A stretch of 64,000 nucleotides of DNA, from contig NC_081406.1 of assembly GCF_030272615.1 (NCBI RefSeq), positions 241,987,718 to 242,051,717 on the forward strand, written 5' to 3'. Positions 12,490 through 24,409 of this stretch are shown piece by piece. The notes under the pieces were generated by a model that ran no database searches, had not been told where the DNA came from, and was given only the letters and a program-made list of their open reading frames with translations. Positions within the stretch are counted from its first letter, which is position 1, and every line of letters starts with the position of its first letter. The DNA comes from Cryptomeria japonica (Eukaryota; Streptophyta; Pinopsida; Cupressales; Cupressaceae). The translations under genes were made by a program, and so were the position numbers.

Positions 12490-12978
12490 TTAGTGACCCC
12501 GAGCTCGCCTTCCACAACATCGACCCCTTCGTCCATTTGCATTCCCACCACCCACATTAACCATTGGAATCACCACTCTGCCACCCACAACCATCCTTTG
12601 TCGCATGAGGATTTTCAATGAGTCCCACAAAATAACCACCTTTGCACGATGCTCATCTCTGTTGTACCCAGCTAGCCATCTCATGAAGGGAACGAGTTCA
12701 TGGAGGTCCACCATCCTCTGGTCTATAAAGCACTCACTCACGTCAAACCCCGCGCTTGGAGTAACCCATTCCAGAACCGAGTCCAGCCCCACCAGCCACT
12801 CATCGTCCATATTTGACCTCACCACCCATAGGACATTCTCTATGGAGTCCCCATATTCAAGACCCCAAGGCATCACCATGGTCACCACATCCATATTTGA
12901 CCAGAATTTGTACCTCGCGTCCATGAAAACCTCGCCAAACAGAAGCTCCATTATATGGATGAATTCATCATCCTTCAC
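12490..12978 (-). CDS. Unrecognised 162-residue frame in the LINE 3' region
   Basis: The minus-strand frame begins MKDDEFIHIMELL and ends with a basic Gly/Arg-rich tail (GRRGRCCGRRARGH). It lies downstream of the RNase H remnant and before the A-rich tail. I do not recognise it. It may be a 3' extension of the LINE protein or a captured host fragment. A 246-residue frame on the other strand overlaps it and is probably incidental. Confidence 0.3.
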   Translation of the reverse strand: MKDDEFIHIMELLFGEVFMDARYKFWSNMDVVTMVMPWGLEYGDSIENVLWVVRSNMDDEWLVGLDSVLEWVTPSAGFDVSECFIDQRMVDLHELVPFMRWLAGYNRDEHRAKVVILWDSLKILMRQRMVVGGRVVIPMVNVGGGNANGRRGRCCGRRARGH

Positions 12979-13416
12979 CTTGAAAGGTCACTTGATTCTC
13001 AGTGGCGTAATGAGCCCTGAAAAGGCAGCCTGTGGTTTGTCAATGTACAGAGGGAAATTCTCCTCCATAACTGCCTACCACCTTAAATTGTTGCAAGAAG
13101 AAAAGGAAATTTCAATGACACGATACCCACAGACTGCCAATATATTGTTCCTCACACATGCAATGTTCTATCACACAATAACTTTCCATACCACTTCATC
13201 AATATTTCATCATCATACCAAACACCAACTTACAAATCCTCAAAAACTAAGGTATGAAAAATCTTCAAAATGTACATCTCCAATCTCACCAAACCCAACT
13301 GCCCACTTCAACAGGGTGTCAACCATGTCATTCACTGACCTTTGAACATGACCCACCCGAAAGCATTGTACTGTTGCCAATTCATCCCTTATTATTGATA
13401 TAATCTTGCTCAAATT

Positions 13417-13720
13417 TCATGCGTGACATTCACCTGCTATTATCGCATTTATGATGATTAGTGAGGTGCCTTCCACTTGAAGCTTGGAAAAGCTCAAAAA
13501 TTTCACAAATTGAATTGCCATAAATGCTGCCATTGCCTCTGCTACATTATTAGTCCCGTTATCAATACATTTCGCACCAAAAGCCAATATATTTCCCTGC
13601 CAATCCCAAGCTACAAACCCAATCCCTGACGGTCCCAATTACCCCTTGATGCTCCATCAAAGTTTATTTCGATCCATCCCTCCTCTAGTTTACACCACTC
13701 TTCCTTTTTTTGATTATCAA
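13417..13720 (-). pseudogene. LINE-type RNase H domain, frameshifted
   Basis: On the minus strand INFDGASRGN (about 13665) is followed, after a one-base shift, by GPSGIGFVAWDWQGN and NNVAEAMAA, with a later EGTSLIIINAI. This is the RNase H fold found at the C-terminus of plant LINE ORF2: the Asp of FDGAS and the Glu of VAEA match two catalytic positions. The frame stops at 13417 but RNase H-like sequence continues past it (VNDMVDTLLKWAV). Not functional. Confidence 0.75.
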
Positions 13721-13895
13721 TACTTGGATTCACCCAACAAAGCCCACTCACAGGCCTATAAAAATTATTTAATTAAATACTAGAAGAAGCAATAATTAAA
13801 TATTTAAAATTACTTATTTAGAGGAAGAAAATTACTTAATTAAATAATTAAAAATTATTTAATTATTTAGTAGAAGGAAATTCTCAGTGTCTACA

Positions 13896-14519
13896 AATAA
13901 GAATATAGTATTTCATTTATTGAAGACAACTTCACTAACATAAACATAGTAATTCATAATAACAATAGGAATTAAAACATTTATCTGTGAACTATCATTT
14001 TGCTTGCCTAGTCTAGTGACTAGCTCTTCAAATGATAATTTTCTTACAACTTATAATATCATCACATAGATTGTCAAACATACTTTTAAATAAACATAGA
14101 TGTATTTCTTATTGTACGCATTCATAAAAGTTTCATCTCTTCTAAATGAACATCAAAGAGCTATATATATTCGTATGAATGCTTAAGATTCAACATCATG
14201 AAATTCATGCACAACTATTATTTAGAGTTTTTAGAAGAAAATCATGAATATTATCCAAATGTAATTAATAAAATATTTTATTTGGACAACAAATAAAGAT
14301 TTTTTGAGGAAATAGATGTTCAAAAGGAGTCTTCATCTTAACATAACTTTCTAGATTATTGTCTACATTCATTTCCATTATCATTAATTTTTTTAGAACT
14401 TTGTTTGCACATTTTTTGAACTTCAAATATTCTAGAGTTGCAACCATTTTGGAGTTGCTCGAGATGTTAGATTTCATTCTCGCTTCTTTTGGAATATGTT
14501 TTTTATTCCCACTTCTTTT
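13896..14519. other. Spacer between elements C and D, no gene seen
   Basis: AT-rich unique-looking sequence. Just before D there is a short tandem duplication: cttcttttggaatatg at about 14483-14498 and cttcttttggaat at 14512-14524. Confidence 0.5.
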
Positions 14520-14524
14520 GGAAT

Positions 14525-15841
14525 TGTGTATGTGAAAAGTGGACAAGTATCTGCAAGTTGTAAGACACAACACTTCAATTAAGTCATTGCATGCATGGTT
14601 AGACAGATATAATCATGAATATAAAAATCATAAAAAATTGACCTATTTCCTTCTAAAACATGCGAGTATAGACTTTCTCTCAAATTTGTCTAAGCAATAC
14701 CAGTGACTAGACTACACCAAGATGAATGATTTAATCTATATGAGCACAAGAATAAGCTAAATGTATGCAAGATAAGCTAGATATGCAAGATAAGCTAGAT
14801 ATGCAAGATTAAGCTAGATGAATGAATAATAAGCTATATGAATTCAAGCAATCATAATTAAACTAAATATGCAAAAAGCTAAACTAAGATGCAATAATAT
14901 TAAAGCACAATATCTTCAATGACTCCAGAGCAAAAACTGCATATTAACAATAAATCTCCAGGGTGTTTTGAATGAGAGATGAAGGCTGAATTTATAGAGA
15001 CTCAAAAGAGAGACTAACGGTCAAGATTGATTAGCAATGAGCGATTGAGATTCCTCAATAAAAAGAACATTTTAGGATAATCGAAATAATTGAGAGATCA
15101 TATTCAATTAATCTTGAGATAGATTCCAATTATAGCTTGATTAAATACATTCAGATTATAAGTTTGAGTTTGCATTGGAGATTAAATTTAGTTGATTCCA
15201 TGCACTTGAGATAAAAATAGGTGATTCCATACACTTTTCTTTAATTTGCTCAAGATTTTTATTTAGTAAAAGCCTTTTCAATGCAGCTGAACTTATTTTC
15301 TCAAAAGCTTTGAGTTTTAATTTTAGAGAAAATGATTAATTCAATTTAATTACTTTTTTGATTTTCCAAGTTATCTCAATTTTAGAAAAAGAAACATCTT
15401 AAGTTTGATTTCTCCTTTCAATTTAATTCTTTTCTTTTGTTTTCAATTTAACTCTTTCTTCTGCAAATTAATTCCTCTTTTTGTGATAAATCTATCTTTG
15501 TAAATTAATTCTCTTTTTTGTAATTAATTCCTTTTTGTAAATTAATTCCTCTTTTTATGATTAAATAGCAAATTTATTTATTAATTAAATATGCTAGGAT
15601 ATTTAATTAAATAAATAGAATAATTGATTAAAATGATTTACTTGGAATGATTTAATTAATTAAATAAATATTTAATTAATATTGAGTGATTTATTTGTCT
15701 TTTAACATTAATAATTGATAAATTAATTAATTAGGTGCTCAAGGTTGATTTAATTGCCTTTGATTAGGACCTTGGTGATGCTGTCGAGATTAGGGGCCCA
15801 CAGTTTAGATGACCATTTTTAGGGTATTACATTTGCCTCTC
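14525..15841 (-). repeat. 3' LTR of element D
   Basis: 1317 bp; its plus-strand start is TGTGTATGTGAAAAG and its end GGGTATTACA, i.e. TGTAATACCC on the minus strand. Closely similar by eye to the right LTR. The minus strand has a TATA-like CTCTATAAATTC near 14990. Confidence 0.85.
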
Positions 15842-15857
15842 TTTGAATTAATGTGTG
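15842..15857 (-). other. Polypurine tract of element D
   Basis: The minus strand reads TTCAAAGAGAGGCAAA directly before the 3' LTR start TGTAATACCC. Confidence 0.7.
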
Positions 15858-16790
15858 AGCAACGCGTTGGTTCAAAGAATAGTTGATGTCAAATAGATAT
15901 CAATTCTAAACTTGATTGATCACAAACCGATGAAGAGCGAGATGTTCAACTTTATTTGAAGTGATGAAACTGAACAAATGCGATTAAAGCGATACCAATC
16001 CTGGACTTGATTGAACAAGAATCGACAAAGAGTGAGATACTGTTCTTGAACTTGATTGATCAAGAAACAAGCACCGATCTAGAACTTGATCGAATTAGAT
16101 TGAGCGAGAGACACAACTGATTCCGAACTTGATTGAACAAGAATCGACTGAGCAAAGCGATAAAACCGATTCCGAACTTGACTAAACAAGAACCAATTAG
16201 CAAGAGAAAATGTCCAGCTCGATTTGATGTGATTGAAACTGAACATTGATTTGAAGATTGATTCAGATAAGGACAAAGATAGATATGTCCCTAGAGATTT
16301 CTTTATTTGACATCGAAGAATCTCAACTTGATACGACGTGATTTAGTTAAGATCCCCCTAGTAACGAGGTTTAATTGATTTTCTTTGTTTGAAAAGATAT
16401 TTGCTCGACTTTAGATAAAGATTTGAAAAAAATTCTCGAATTTTGATGATGATAATGAGTATGCCCCCTCGGGAGCGAAATTAGAAGATAGCGAGGGTAC
16501 AATGATTTTAGGCAATTTTTAGTGATGATAATTATTTGAGCACGAAGATTGATGTTGAAGAATTAAAATCAAAGTTGATTTGAGAATTAAATTGAGATTT
16601 AGAATTGAGCACAAAATGATTCGAAAATTGACTTGAGGATGAAAGTGCTAAGTGGTCAACATCGTTAAATGTCGACTAGAGAATTGACATCAGATTTGGA
16701 TTTTGATCCCGAAAATGGACTCAGAACTATCGATTTAGTCTAGGGTATAAGTTTTATGTCCATTAGAGCAAGTTGAAAATTAGGGTTTGG

Positions 16791-16800
16791 GCTATATAAG
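16791..16800 (+). promoter_or_regulatory. TATA box of the antisense PMD gene
   Basis: GCTATATAAG on the plus strand, 75 bases before the ATG at 16875, in the orientation opposite to element D. Confidence 0.6.
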
Positions 16801-16874
16801 GGGTTCAATGTGTCATTTTCAATTCATTGTTACCTCTCAAAGTTTGAAATTTGAAAAACCCTCTGTGAAGAAAA

Positions 16875-19214
16875 ATGACTATTCTGATCCAAGAGCATCA
16901 ATTCGAGCGCCAGAGATGACATAATCAACCACAAAAATGCGACCCAACGGTAAGTGATCAATCTTTAGCCTGTGAATTTCTTAATTTTTGAATTTTTGTT
17001 AATTTTTTGTAATTTATTTTTCGTTTGAAGTCATTTTCATCGTTTTGTCATGTGGTTGAACAGTGTTTCTCGTACGACAATATGTCCTTCTGTTTTGTCA
17101 TTTGGGAAAGTAAGATTTGTCGTCTGGTGTCTTCCCATGAATTGTATGAGAGTGTTCTTGATAGTCCATTTTATCATGCGAGAAGATATCTTTTGTCATA
17201 TGGGAATGTTTAATCATGCAGGATGTAATGTTTGCTCGTACGAGTTTCTACTTTTTTGTGGAAACGCGTATCAAAAACATCAAGCATTTTTTAGAATGTA
17301 AACAACAATTTTTTATTTTAAATTTTGTATATTTGGATTCGTGAGCATGTTTAACATATTTTGAGTGCAATTTGGATCACGTGCTGACAATTTTTATGTT
17401 CGATTTTGCAGATTCGGTTGTTGGATATTCAGTTTTGGTGTACATTTCCGCAGACGATGAGGCTTGTTCATGAGTTATCAGATGCAAAGAGAGCTCATAT
17501 TGATTTGTATGGATTCAGATACCTTTTATAGATGCCTGATATCCACGTGAATCACGGGATGTTGACTGCTTTAGTCGATCATTTTCATTCAGAGCATAAC
17601 ACCTTTCATCTACCGGTTGGAGAGATGACTATCATGCTAGAGGATATATACATGAATTTGAGGATTTCGTTCACTGGATACAAGGTTGATTATGATTCTA
17701 CGCAATGACCAGGCGTTTTGGCATTGAGACGTATATTTCATGATGAGACTATTCTTGAACGTGCTATCACGTGGGATGATTTGATGAGCAGATATGGTGA
17801 GCAGTACCCTCTGGCATGCGTTTTAGTAGGTATGATCAGTTATCTTGTGATGCCTGACAGAGGACAATAGGGATTTTTATGTGGTTGGGCCAGAATGCTT
17901 GAGAGGTTGCTAACTCATCCCATGATATTAGGATGGGGATCATGTTTACTTGCTCATATGTATCATGAGATGCATGAGATTGTGTATTGAGAGGGGAAGA
18001 GCATGGCAGAAGGTGTTTTAGTTCTACAGATATGGGCATGGGAGCACATCCCAGTATGCAGACCAATAGTAGATGATTCGCGAGAGGCACACCATCCTAT
18101 CATATGTCGTTATTTAGGTTATGTTACTCAGCCCCACCTGGGCAAGACTGACTATTGGAGGAGACAGTTGGATGATCTTATTGCTATAGTAAGGAGACCG
18201 TATAGGGGTCTAGAGCTATGGGATGATTGGAGAGCTCAGAGGATGGACATGTTCATGAATCGACCTCTCATTGGCAGATTAGCGTCTATCATTGAGGGAT
18301 TTGTAGTATCTAGAGTGATGAGGCAGTATGGGAGACCGCAAAGTATATCCTAGGAGTTCACAGCCTATGCCCGATATGGAGAGGAGGAGAGACGAGGATG
18401 GGCACCAAGACTGTCATATGTGCTGAGCATGCAGGAGTTAGCGACTTTATAGCCGCAGAGATGGGATTACTTAGAGGATGTAGTAGATGTAGGAGTATTG
18501 CCCCAGTATAGATATTGGTTTCATAGGCATCCATTCCCTCGATTTACAAATCTGGGAGAGCATGCACCTCTTATAGAGGAGATTGAGGAGGAGGCACCAG
18601 CATAGGTACAGGTACCAGGTCAGGTACAGGGATGAGGGTAGGTAGAGGGACAAAGAGCGGATGTACCTAGGCGGGGAGGAGGTGATCCTGGTGCTAGTAG
18701 CAGTAGGGTACCAATAGGAGTTGGGCAACGACAGAGAGGGGAGGGTGGATCCTTAAGAGCTGTTGGGGTTGAGGTTGGCAGTGGTAGAGCAGTAAAGGGT
18801 GGAGGTGAGGAGGAGAGAGTGGCTCCTAGGCAGGTTAGGTAGAGAAGAGATGAGAAGGGAGGCAGAGAGGGAGATGTTAGGAGAGAGCAGGGAATACCAG
18901 ATGTAGTACGGTCTTTGAGATCGAGGTTGACAATGGTGCAGATGCAGCTTGTAGAGAGAGATCGATAGCTTATTGAGGTCAGAGCAGAGCGTGATCAATA
19001 ACTTGTTGAGGTGAGAGCAGAGATTGATACCCCTCAGCGAGAGGTTTTTCATTAGATGAGTCGTGTAGCCTATTATGTCACAGCTTATAGTGTAGCAGTC
19101 CCAGTACCACAATAGGTTGTTCCATATTCTCAGTATATGGATCGATTTGAGGGAGCTAGGGCACCCAGACAGGACATCGGTCAGTAAGCACCACCTCCTC
19201 CACCCGGGCGATGA
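16875..19214 (+). pseudogene. Two-exon plant mobile domain (PMD) protein gene, closed by stops
   Basis: Exon 1 (16875-16949) starts ATGACTATTCTG and ends at the donor ACG|GTAAGT. The intron (16950-17411) ends TTTTGCAG. Exon 2 (17412-19214) continues in the same frame to TGA. Over 599 codons exon 2 has no frameshift, but about fifteen internal stops (10 TAG, 3 TGA, 2 TAA) plus one TGA in exon 1, nearly all at sites reachable from CAG, CAA or CGA. The protein shows the PMD hallmark FHLPVGEMTIMLEDIYM (near 17607-17657), then ITWDDLMSRYGEQYP, a WAWEHIP segment near 18036 and DYWRRQLDD near 18150. A charged coiled-coil-like tail with VERDR and VRAERDQ follows. PMD is the aminotransferase-like domain of MAIN/MAIL proteins and of several plant transposons. 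The role in the element is unknown. Confidence 0.85.
17050..17260. repeat. CGTACGA-type motif array in the PMD intron
   Basis: Words such as tctcgtacgacaatatg, catgcgagaagatat, catatgggaatg and ctcgtacgagtttc recur about every 20-30 bases. They match the motif family in the two leader arrays of D (24410-24690 and 25850-25960). Confidence 0.5.
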
Positions 19215-22200
19215 GGGAGAGGCAGAGAGTTAGATTTGTTATATCTCCTAGATTTTGTTATATACCCTATTTTTTGTAGCCTATACGATTCTTGCTCCAA
19301 TGAGACATTGTATATGACAGTTGATATCATTTGTACTCTGAGACACTGAGATTATGATGATATAGACAAGTTCTTGATTTGATTTCATCGTACTTATGTT
19401 GATTGATTATGAGATGTCTTTCTATATGCTTTATTCTATATGTATGCATATCTTTTCAGTATGGATGAATGTAATGAAGATGAATATGAATGTTTATTTA
19501 TGTGTTTGTTTCTTTTTCATATGCAATAAATGATGGAAATGAGTAACTATTAAAGAAAATGTTTATATTTCATCAAATAATATGAATGCAAATTAGTATA
19601 TAATGAAATGTATGGATCTATATAAGATGCTCATGTATGCAGCTAACATCTCAATACACAAGTACTCGATTGGAGAAATGATGATAAATAAGATACCACT
19701 TAGCTGAGAAATAATGATTGCTACAAAATCTCATTCAAAAGATAAAGAGATCATTGTTATCATGCCGAAATCACTTGAAATGCATAAAATTTAGAATGAA
19801 TGCACCTAAACCTAATCACTATCACTGGATTTGGTATGCTTAATTTTCATCACTGAGCATTTTACAAATACAATAAGCAAAATAGAGTTATTTTCTTTTC
19901 ATATGCAAGATTAATTATCTTGTCCGCAATGACCCTTTTTTTGTTCATATCCTTGGACAGATTACACATGCATCCGGAATGCACATTAAAGAAATTCCCT
20001 CAAAATAGACAAAGAAATGACTTCAACCTCCATGTAGCATACAAATAAGCAAAGTCGAGGTATGTGTGGCGATTTCACCTTGATGTGAAGGCACTTATCA
20101 TAGATACCTAGTTGATTAGATGTTTCCAGATCATCAAAATCATTCCTACAAACAGAAAACAAAGAAAAGTATGATGCCCCCAATCCTTGGTCCTCTTAGT
20201 CAAGATAGACTTCCTCGAATTACTCAGAGGGAATAATAATCGAAAACCAATGTAAAAGATAACACACAAAGAAAATTTCAATCATATCTCAAACAGTTTA
20301 GTGATTGTTTTCAGTAGTCTTGGTTTGCTTGTTTACTCGGTGATAAAACTCTTCAGTAGTTAGGAGATAGGTGGGTGACTCAAAGTGGATGACCTGGTAC
20401 TACCGATAGAAAGATGACTTGGTTGATATTGCTTAGGACATGTAAATTGTTCAGTCGATTACCCTAAGACTAGGATATTGATGAGGGTTCCAAAAGAACC
20501 AGATTTCATAAAAGCGACTAAAAGATAAAGCAAAAATGCAGCACTTCAGTATAAGAGATAAGACCAACCTGGACAAAATCCAACAACTTTACTAATCTAT
20601 GTCATTGTTTTGATTTGTGTGATCATTGATAGGAATGTCTGATTTCAAAGAGTAAGTACCCCGTATAAGACTGATCGGTCTGGTTTCGAGTGTACCTTTC
20701 CTTTTATAAGACATGTTGATGTTTGATAGAGTTTGATAGATTGATTAACAAGACATGTGATCAGTTTGATTGTAGACTTTGAGAGTTTGTTTATTTCTGA
20801 TTTTATTTGAAGGATAGTCTATGCTTTCTTGCTTTGATTTTTTTTAAAAAAAAAATTTAAGGCTTTTTTTTTAGGTTTTTATATGATTTTTGAGGATTTT
20901 TTTAGGACATTTTAGGATTTTAAGGATTTTTTTAGGATATTTTATGATTTTTATGATTTTTTCAGTTATGCCCCCAATATGTAGACCTGTATGACATGAT
21001 GATCTATAGAATGCATGTGGAGACAATGAATTTTTGATATAACCTATGTTAATGCAATATGCATGATGAAGATGCATTTCCTATTCGAACAAGGATGATC
21101 GTGTTTGTTGATCACTTTGTAATACACCAATTGAATTGGAGGTTTAAAACATTTCATAGATAAGTGGTCAATCGATCCTTAAGGTCCCTTGGAACATCCA
21201 AATTAACACACTTAGTGACTAGGATTTACAAATGGAGATGCAAAAAACTTCCCCATAGATTCTTGAAACTTTGATCTTCTTTTACCCATGTGAACGCAAA
21301 TAAGTTAATTCCTGCCCTTGTGTTCACAAAAGATCCTTAGCATCCTATATGACTAGCTATGTTGATTATTCTAACTTCAAAAGCATTTCGAATAGAGCCT
21401 CACTGCCAGCAAGCTTTTAGAGCTCCGGCGAGGTTATAGACTGTAATTTCTCAAATATTGCTCCGTTGCCAGTAGGCGTCCATAGCCCTGATGAAGTTAC
21501 TCGCATGTTCCCATAGTCAAGCTTTTTGTCGCACTTGTATGTGTGATGTTTCAGTTATATATCATTGCTCTTTTACCTTGAGATGAATATTTGGCATAAC
21601 ACTTTTTCTCTTCTTTTTTTATTTTTTCTTGCCTTGACTTGTAAGTAATGAAACCTACTTGGGTGTGACAATTATAGTGGCGCTGAAGTAGAATTTTAGA
21701 TTTTTCACTAGTCATATGATCAACTAGGTATCTAGAATGAATTAGAGATTTTATTAATGTGTTTGAGATATAGCAATTGATAGATTTTGGGTTAACAAGT
21801 CTCAAATAGTGAAATCACTACCCAACCATAAGTAAAGTGTTGTCACAGGGTAATGTTGAAAATGAATGACCTTATGACCTCGAGGACTTCATGTGTGAAA
21901 ATCTAAGAAAGGAGACGACCCTTGTTTATCTTGACTGCAAACAAACGATAAATTTGGATAGTTGCCTTGTTTGATTAATGCTGCTATATGCAAATGTAGA
22001 AATTGTGCGAATGTGAAGAATTTGAAAAAGAAACTATATGCAATGCAATGCTTTTAAGAAAATGACATGCAGTGCAGAAAGCAAATGCTAAACTAACCCA
22101 ACCCTTAGATATAATATCATTTAAGGTGCATGTTATTCATAGGGTCAGGGAGTTTTGTGTAGGTAGTCCACTAGTCCAGCATAAAGATGTATTTTCAAGA

Positions 22201-22434
22201 AGGACTCAGCTAAGTGTACATGTCCAACATCTCCAATGTTGATTTCCTTAGTTTTCGGATTTGGTGATGAAACTAGGGTAAAGTCTTATGCAAAGCATTG
22301 GATAAGGGGTATGGGAAGATGAAAAAGAGGTGTTGGATATTGGATTAGATATTTAGATATTGAAAGTTTGGCGCATGAGCGAATGGAAACGTCTACGGGA
22401 TAACCATTGGCACACATCTTGAGGGATGGTGGAT
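19215..22434. other. Internal region of D without coding frames
   Basis: About 3.2 kb where an autonomous Ty3/gypsy element of this polarity would hold pol. I see no RT, RNase H or integrase motif on either strand. A TTTTTTAGGATTTT-type low-complexity patch lies at 20840-20960. Two similar phrases, ctcactgccagcaagc-tttta-agctccggcgag and ctccgttgccagtaggc, occur at 21400-21490. Confidence 0.6.
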
Positions 22435-23030
22435 TTATGGAGGAAAAGTGGATCTCATATTTTGAGATTTGGATGGAGGAACAACCAGGGATTTTGGGAC
22501 ATAAGGATCCAAAATGGATGAAAGAGGTGATGGAGAAATAGATTTGGAAGGTTTGGATGGAGGAACAACAATCTTGGCTATTGATTTGGATTTTTCTTTA
22601 GACTGTTGTGCTTCAAGGAGATGCTTAGGGATCCACATGGTTTTTTATTTTCATGCTTTTGCAGTTTCTTGGAACTCATTGCTTCTACAAGTGCCTTAGG
22701 AACCCATATAGCTTTTGATTTTGCTTTCTTATGCTCAGTGAGCCTTTGTGTCCTTCTATATCGATGGAAGGTACACGAAGATGTACGCCTTTGTTGATCT
22801 TGCACAAGGGATGGAGGAATATAGGGTCCTAAAATGGATGGAAGAGATGAAGGGGAGGGCGTGTATTTGGATTTTAGTATAATAGGGATACTAACATCTT
22901 GAGGAATGTCACTGAGGCCATGACCCTTAATATTTTTTTTAATATGGAGAGGTTCTTGCTTGTGAAGGTCCACCCCTTTGCGTTTATAAATATTTTGACT
23001 TGTAGGATCAAGAGAGGGCTTTGTAGGCAT
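22435..23030 (-). pseudogene. Gag-related distal frame of element D with an internal repeat
   Basis: Two minus-strand frames joined by one frameshift near 22600. The protein repeats itself: a Pro/Ser block ending SILGPYIPPSLV, then WVPKALVEAMSSKK, and again WIPKHLLEAQQSKEK followed by a block with SSILDPYVPKSLVVPP. The sequence is basic and Pro/Ser/Lys-rich, consistent with a structural gag extension. No enzyme motif. Not otherwise recognised. Confidence 0.45.
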
Positions 23031-23269
23031 GACGAATCTTTGAGGTGAACGTGGAGGATTATGACAAGGAGATGAAGGTATAATTTTATCTTAACGTGGC
23101 AGAGGACCATATTGGAAGATTTATGGAAAGGTATAAGGGGATCATCATGGGATTCTAGTGAGATAGGATCTTTTTCAATCATTAGATGAGATGGCCCTTG
23201 AGATAGCCCTTGAGGGTCAACATGAAAAGTTTCATCATTAGGTTCATTATTTGAGGGATATGATATGGA

Positions 23270-23945
23270 CTATTGTTGAGAAGCCTTAGGAGATGGAGGC
23301 ATCATGGAAGAGACGGAGGCGACATGTGAGCCATTGCTAGACACAGGTTCATAATTTTGATCATGCTTGAAAATGACATCTGGTTTCTCTTTAGGTGAAT
23401 TTTTAGGATCTTCGATTTCAATAACACCATCATCAAGGAGGTCTTGAATTTTATGTTTTAATTCCACACACATTGAAGTCTTATTTTTGTTATGTCTATG
23501 ATATGCACAATAATTACTCAAAACTTCGCATCCCCATGTGGTCTTTTTAGGCAATATGATAAGATTGTGCTTAAGAAGCTCTTCCAAAGTTGACTCAATA
23601 GATTTCCCCAAAGGTGTAAAATGTCTCTCTAGGGGATAGATGTATTTTTGTCTTGGTGAAGATGTCATGTGATCTTGTATAAGATTTGGCTTTTGATTTT
23701 TAATTGCTTTCTGTTCCACCTTATGTAATTATTTTAGCATTTCTTGAAGTTTGACGTTCTTAATATCATGAATTTTTATCTCAAGAGGTGTCATTGAAAT
23801 TTTTTGTTGGGCTTGAAAGCCATATATTTCTTTTCTTGAGATCTTGAATTTGTTGAGCCAAGGTAGCCATGGGACTCTTACTCTTGTCAGAATTTTTAGA
23901 AGAGCTTATGGTTTGAATAGGCATTTATAATTGATGGGACTGAGA
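23270..23945 (-). pseudogene. Gag C-terminal region of element D with zinc-knuckle-like motif
   Basis: On the minus strand LERHFTPLGKSIESTLEELL is followed by YCAYHRHNKNKTSMCVELKHKI and QDLLDDGVIEI. This order (FTPL segment, C-x2-H-x9-C knuckle, LKHKIQDLLDDG helix) is typical of the gag end of Tat-type plant Ty3/gypsy elements. A start-like region lies near 23930. The 5' part up to about 23720 is broken by stops. It is the main evidence that D belongs to Ty3/gypsy. Confidence 0.7.
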
Positions 23946-24409
23946 GCTAGATGTGATGCAAAAGTCAAGATTAAATCAGAGCTAGTTACACGTTTAACGT
24001 AGTGATTGAGGAAAGTGACTAAGACTCGGTTTGGTTTCAGGAATGATCTATCTTGTATAAGACGTGATCTAAGTAACTTAGTTTGCTTTGAGAGAAGTGA
24101 CTAAGACTTGGTCTGGTTTTAGGAATAATTTATCCTGTATAAGATGTGATCTAAGTAACTTAAGTTTGAAAAGTAGTTGATTGAACTATCTGAAAGATGA
24201 TCGACAAAATCGTGCAACACAACGATAGGGGTACACTATCAAGATTGCTTATGCACAAAATTATGATGATCGGTTTTATGCTCGTTGTAGACTAATTAGG
24301 CAAGTTTGACTATTTTGGATAAGTGTGTAGACAGACAAGCTTCTGGACTAACAAAATCAGGAATTCGTACAACAAAGTTTTATGACCCAGATGACAATTT
24401 GACAGTTTC

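Larger units (their letters stand above)
11961..13764 (-). mobile_element. 5'-truncated LINE (non-LTR retrotransposon)
   Basis: The minus strand ends in an A-rich tail (AAAAAAATA at 11961-11970) and carries an RNase H domain at its 5' end. It is flanked by TTATTTAATT on both sides (11951-11960 and 13765-13774), a likely target duplication, although this word is common in the surrounding AT-rich LTR. No reverse transcriptase is present, so the copy is truncated as usual for LINE insertions. Confidence 0.65.
11714..13895 (-). repeat. LTR fragment of element C, interrupted by a LINE
   Basis: AT-rich sequence of the same texture as the LTRs of A and B ends at 13888-13895 with TGTCTACA, that is TGTAGACACTGAG on the minus strand. 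It is split by the LINE at 11961-13764 and cut at its left by element B. An AG-rich microsatellite lies at about 11908-11930. The rest of C would lie left of the nest and is not in the window. Confidence 0.55.

Noticed and set aside
12605..13345. 246-residue plus-strand open frame
   Set aside because: Lies antisense to the LINE RNase H region and the 162-residue frame; composition is that of a complementary-strand shadow and no motif is seen.
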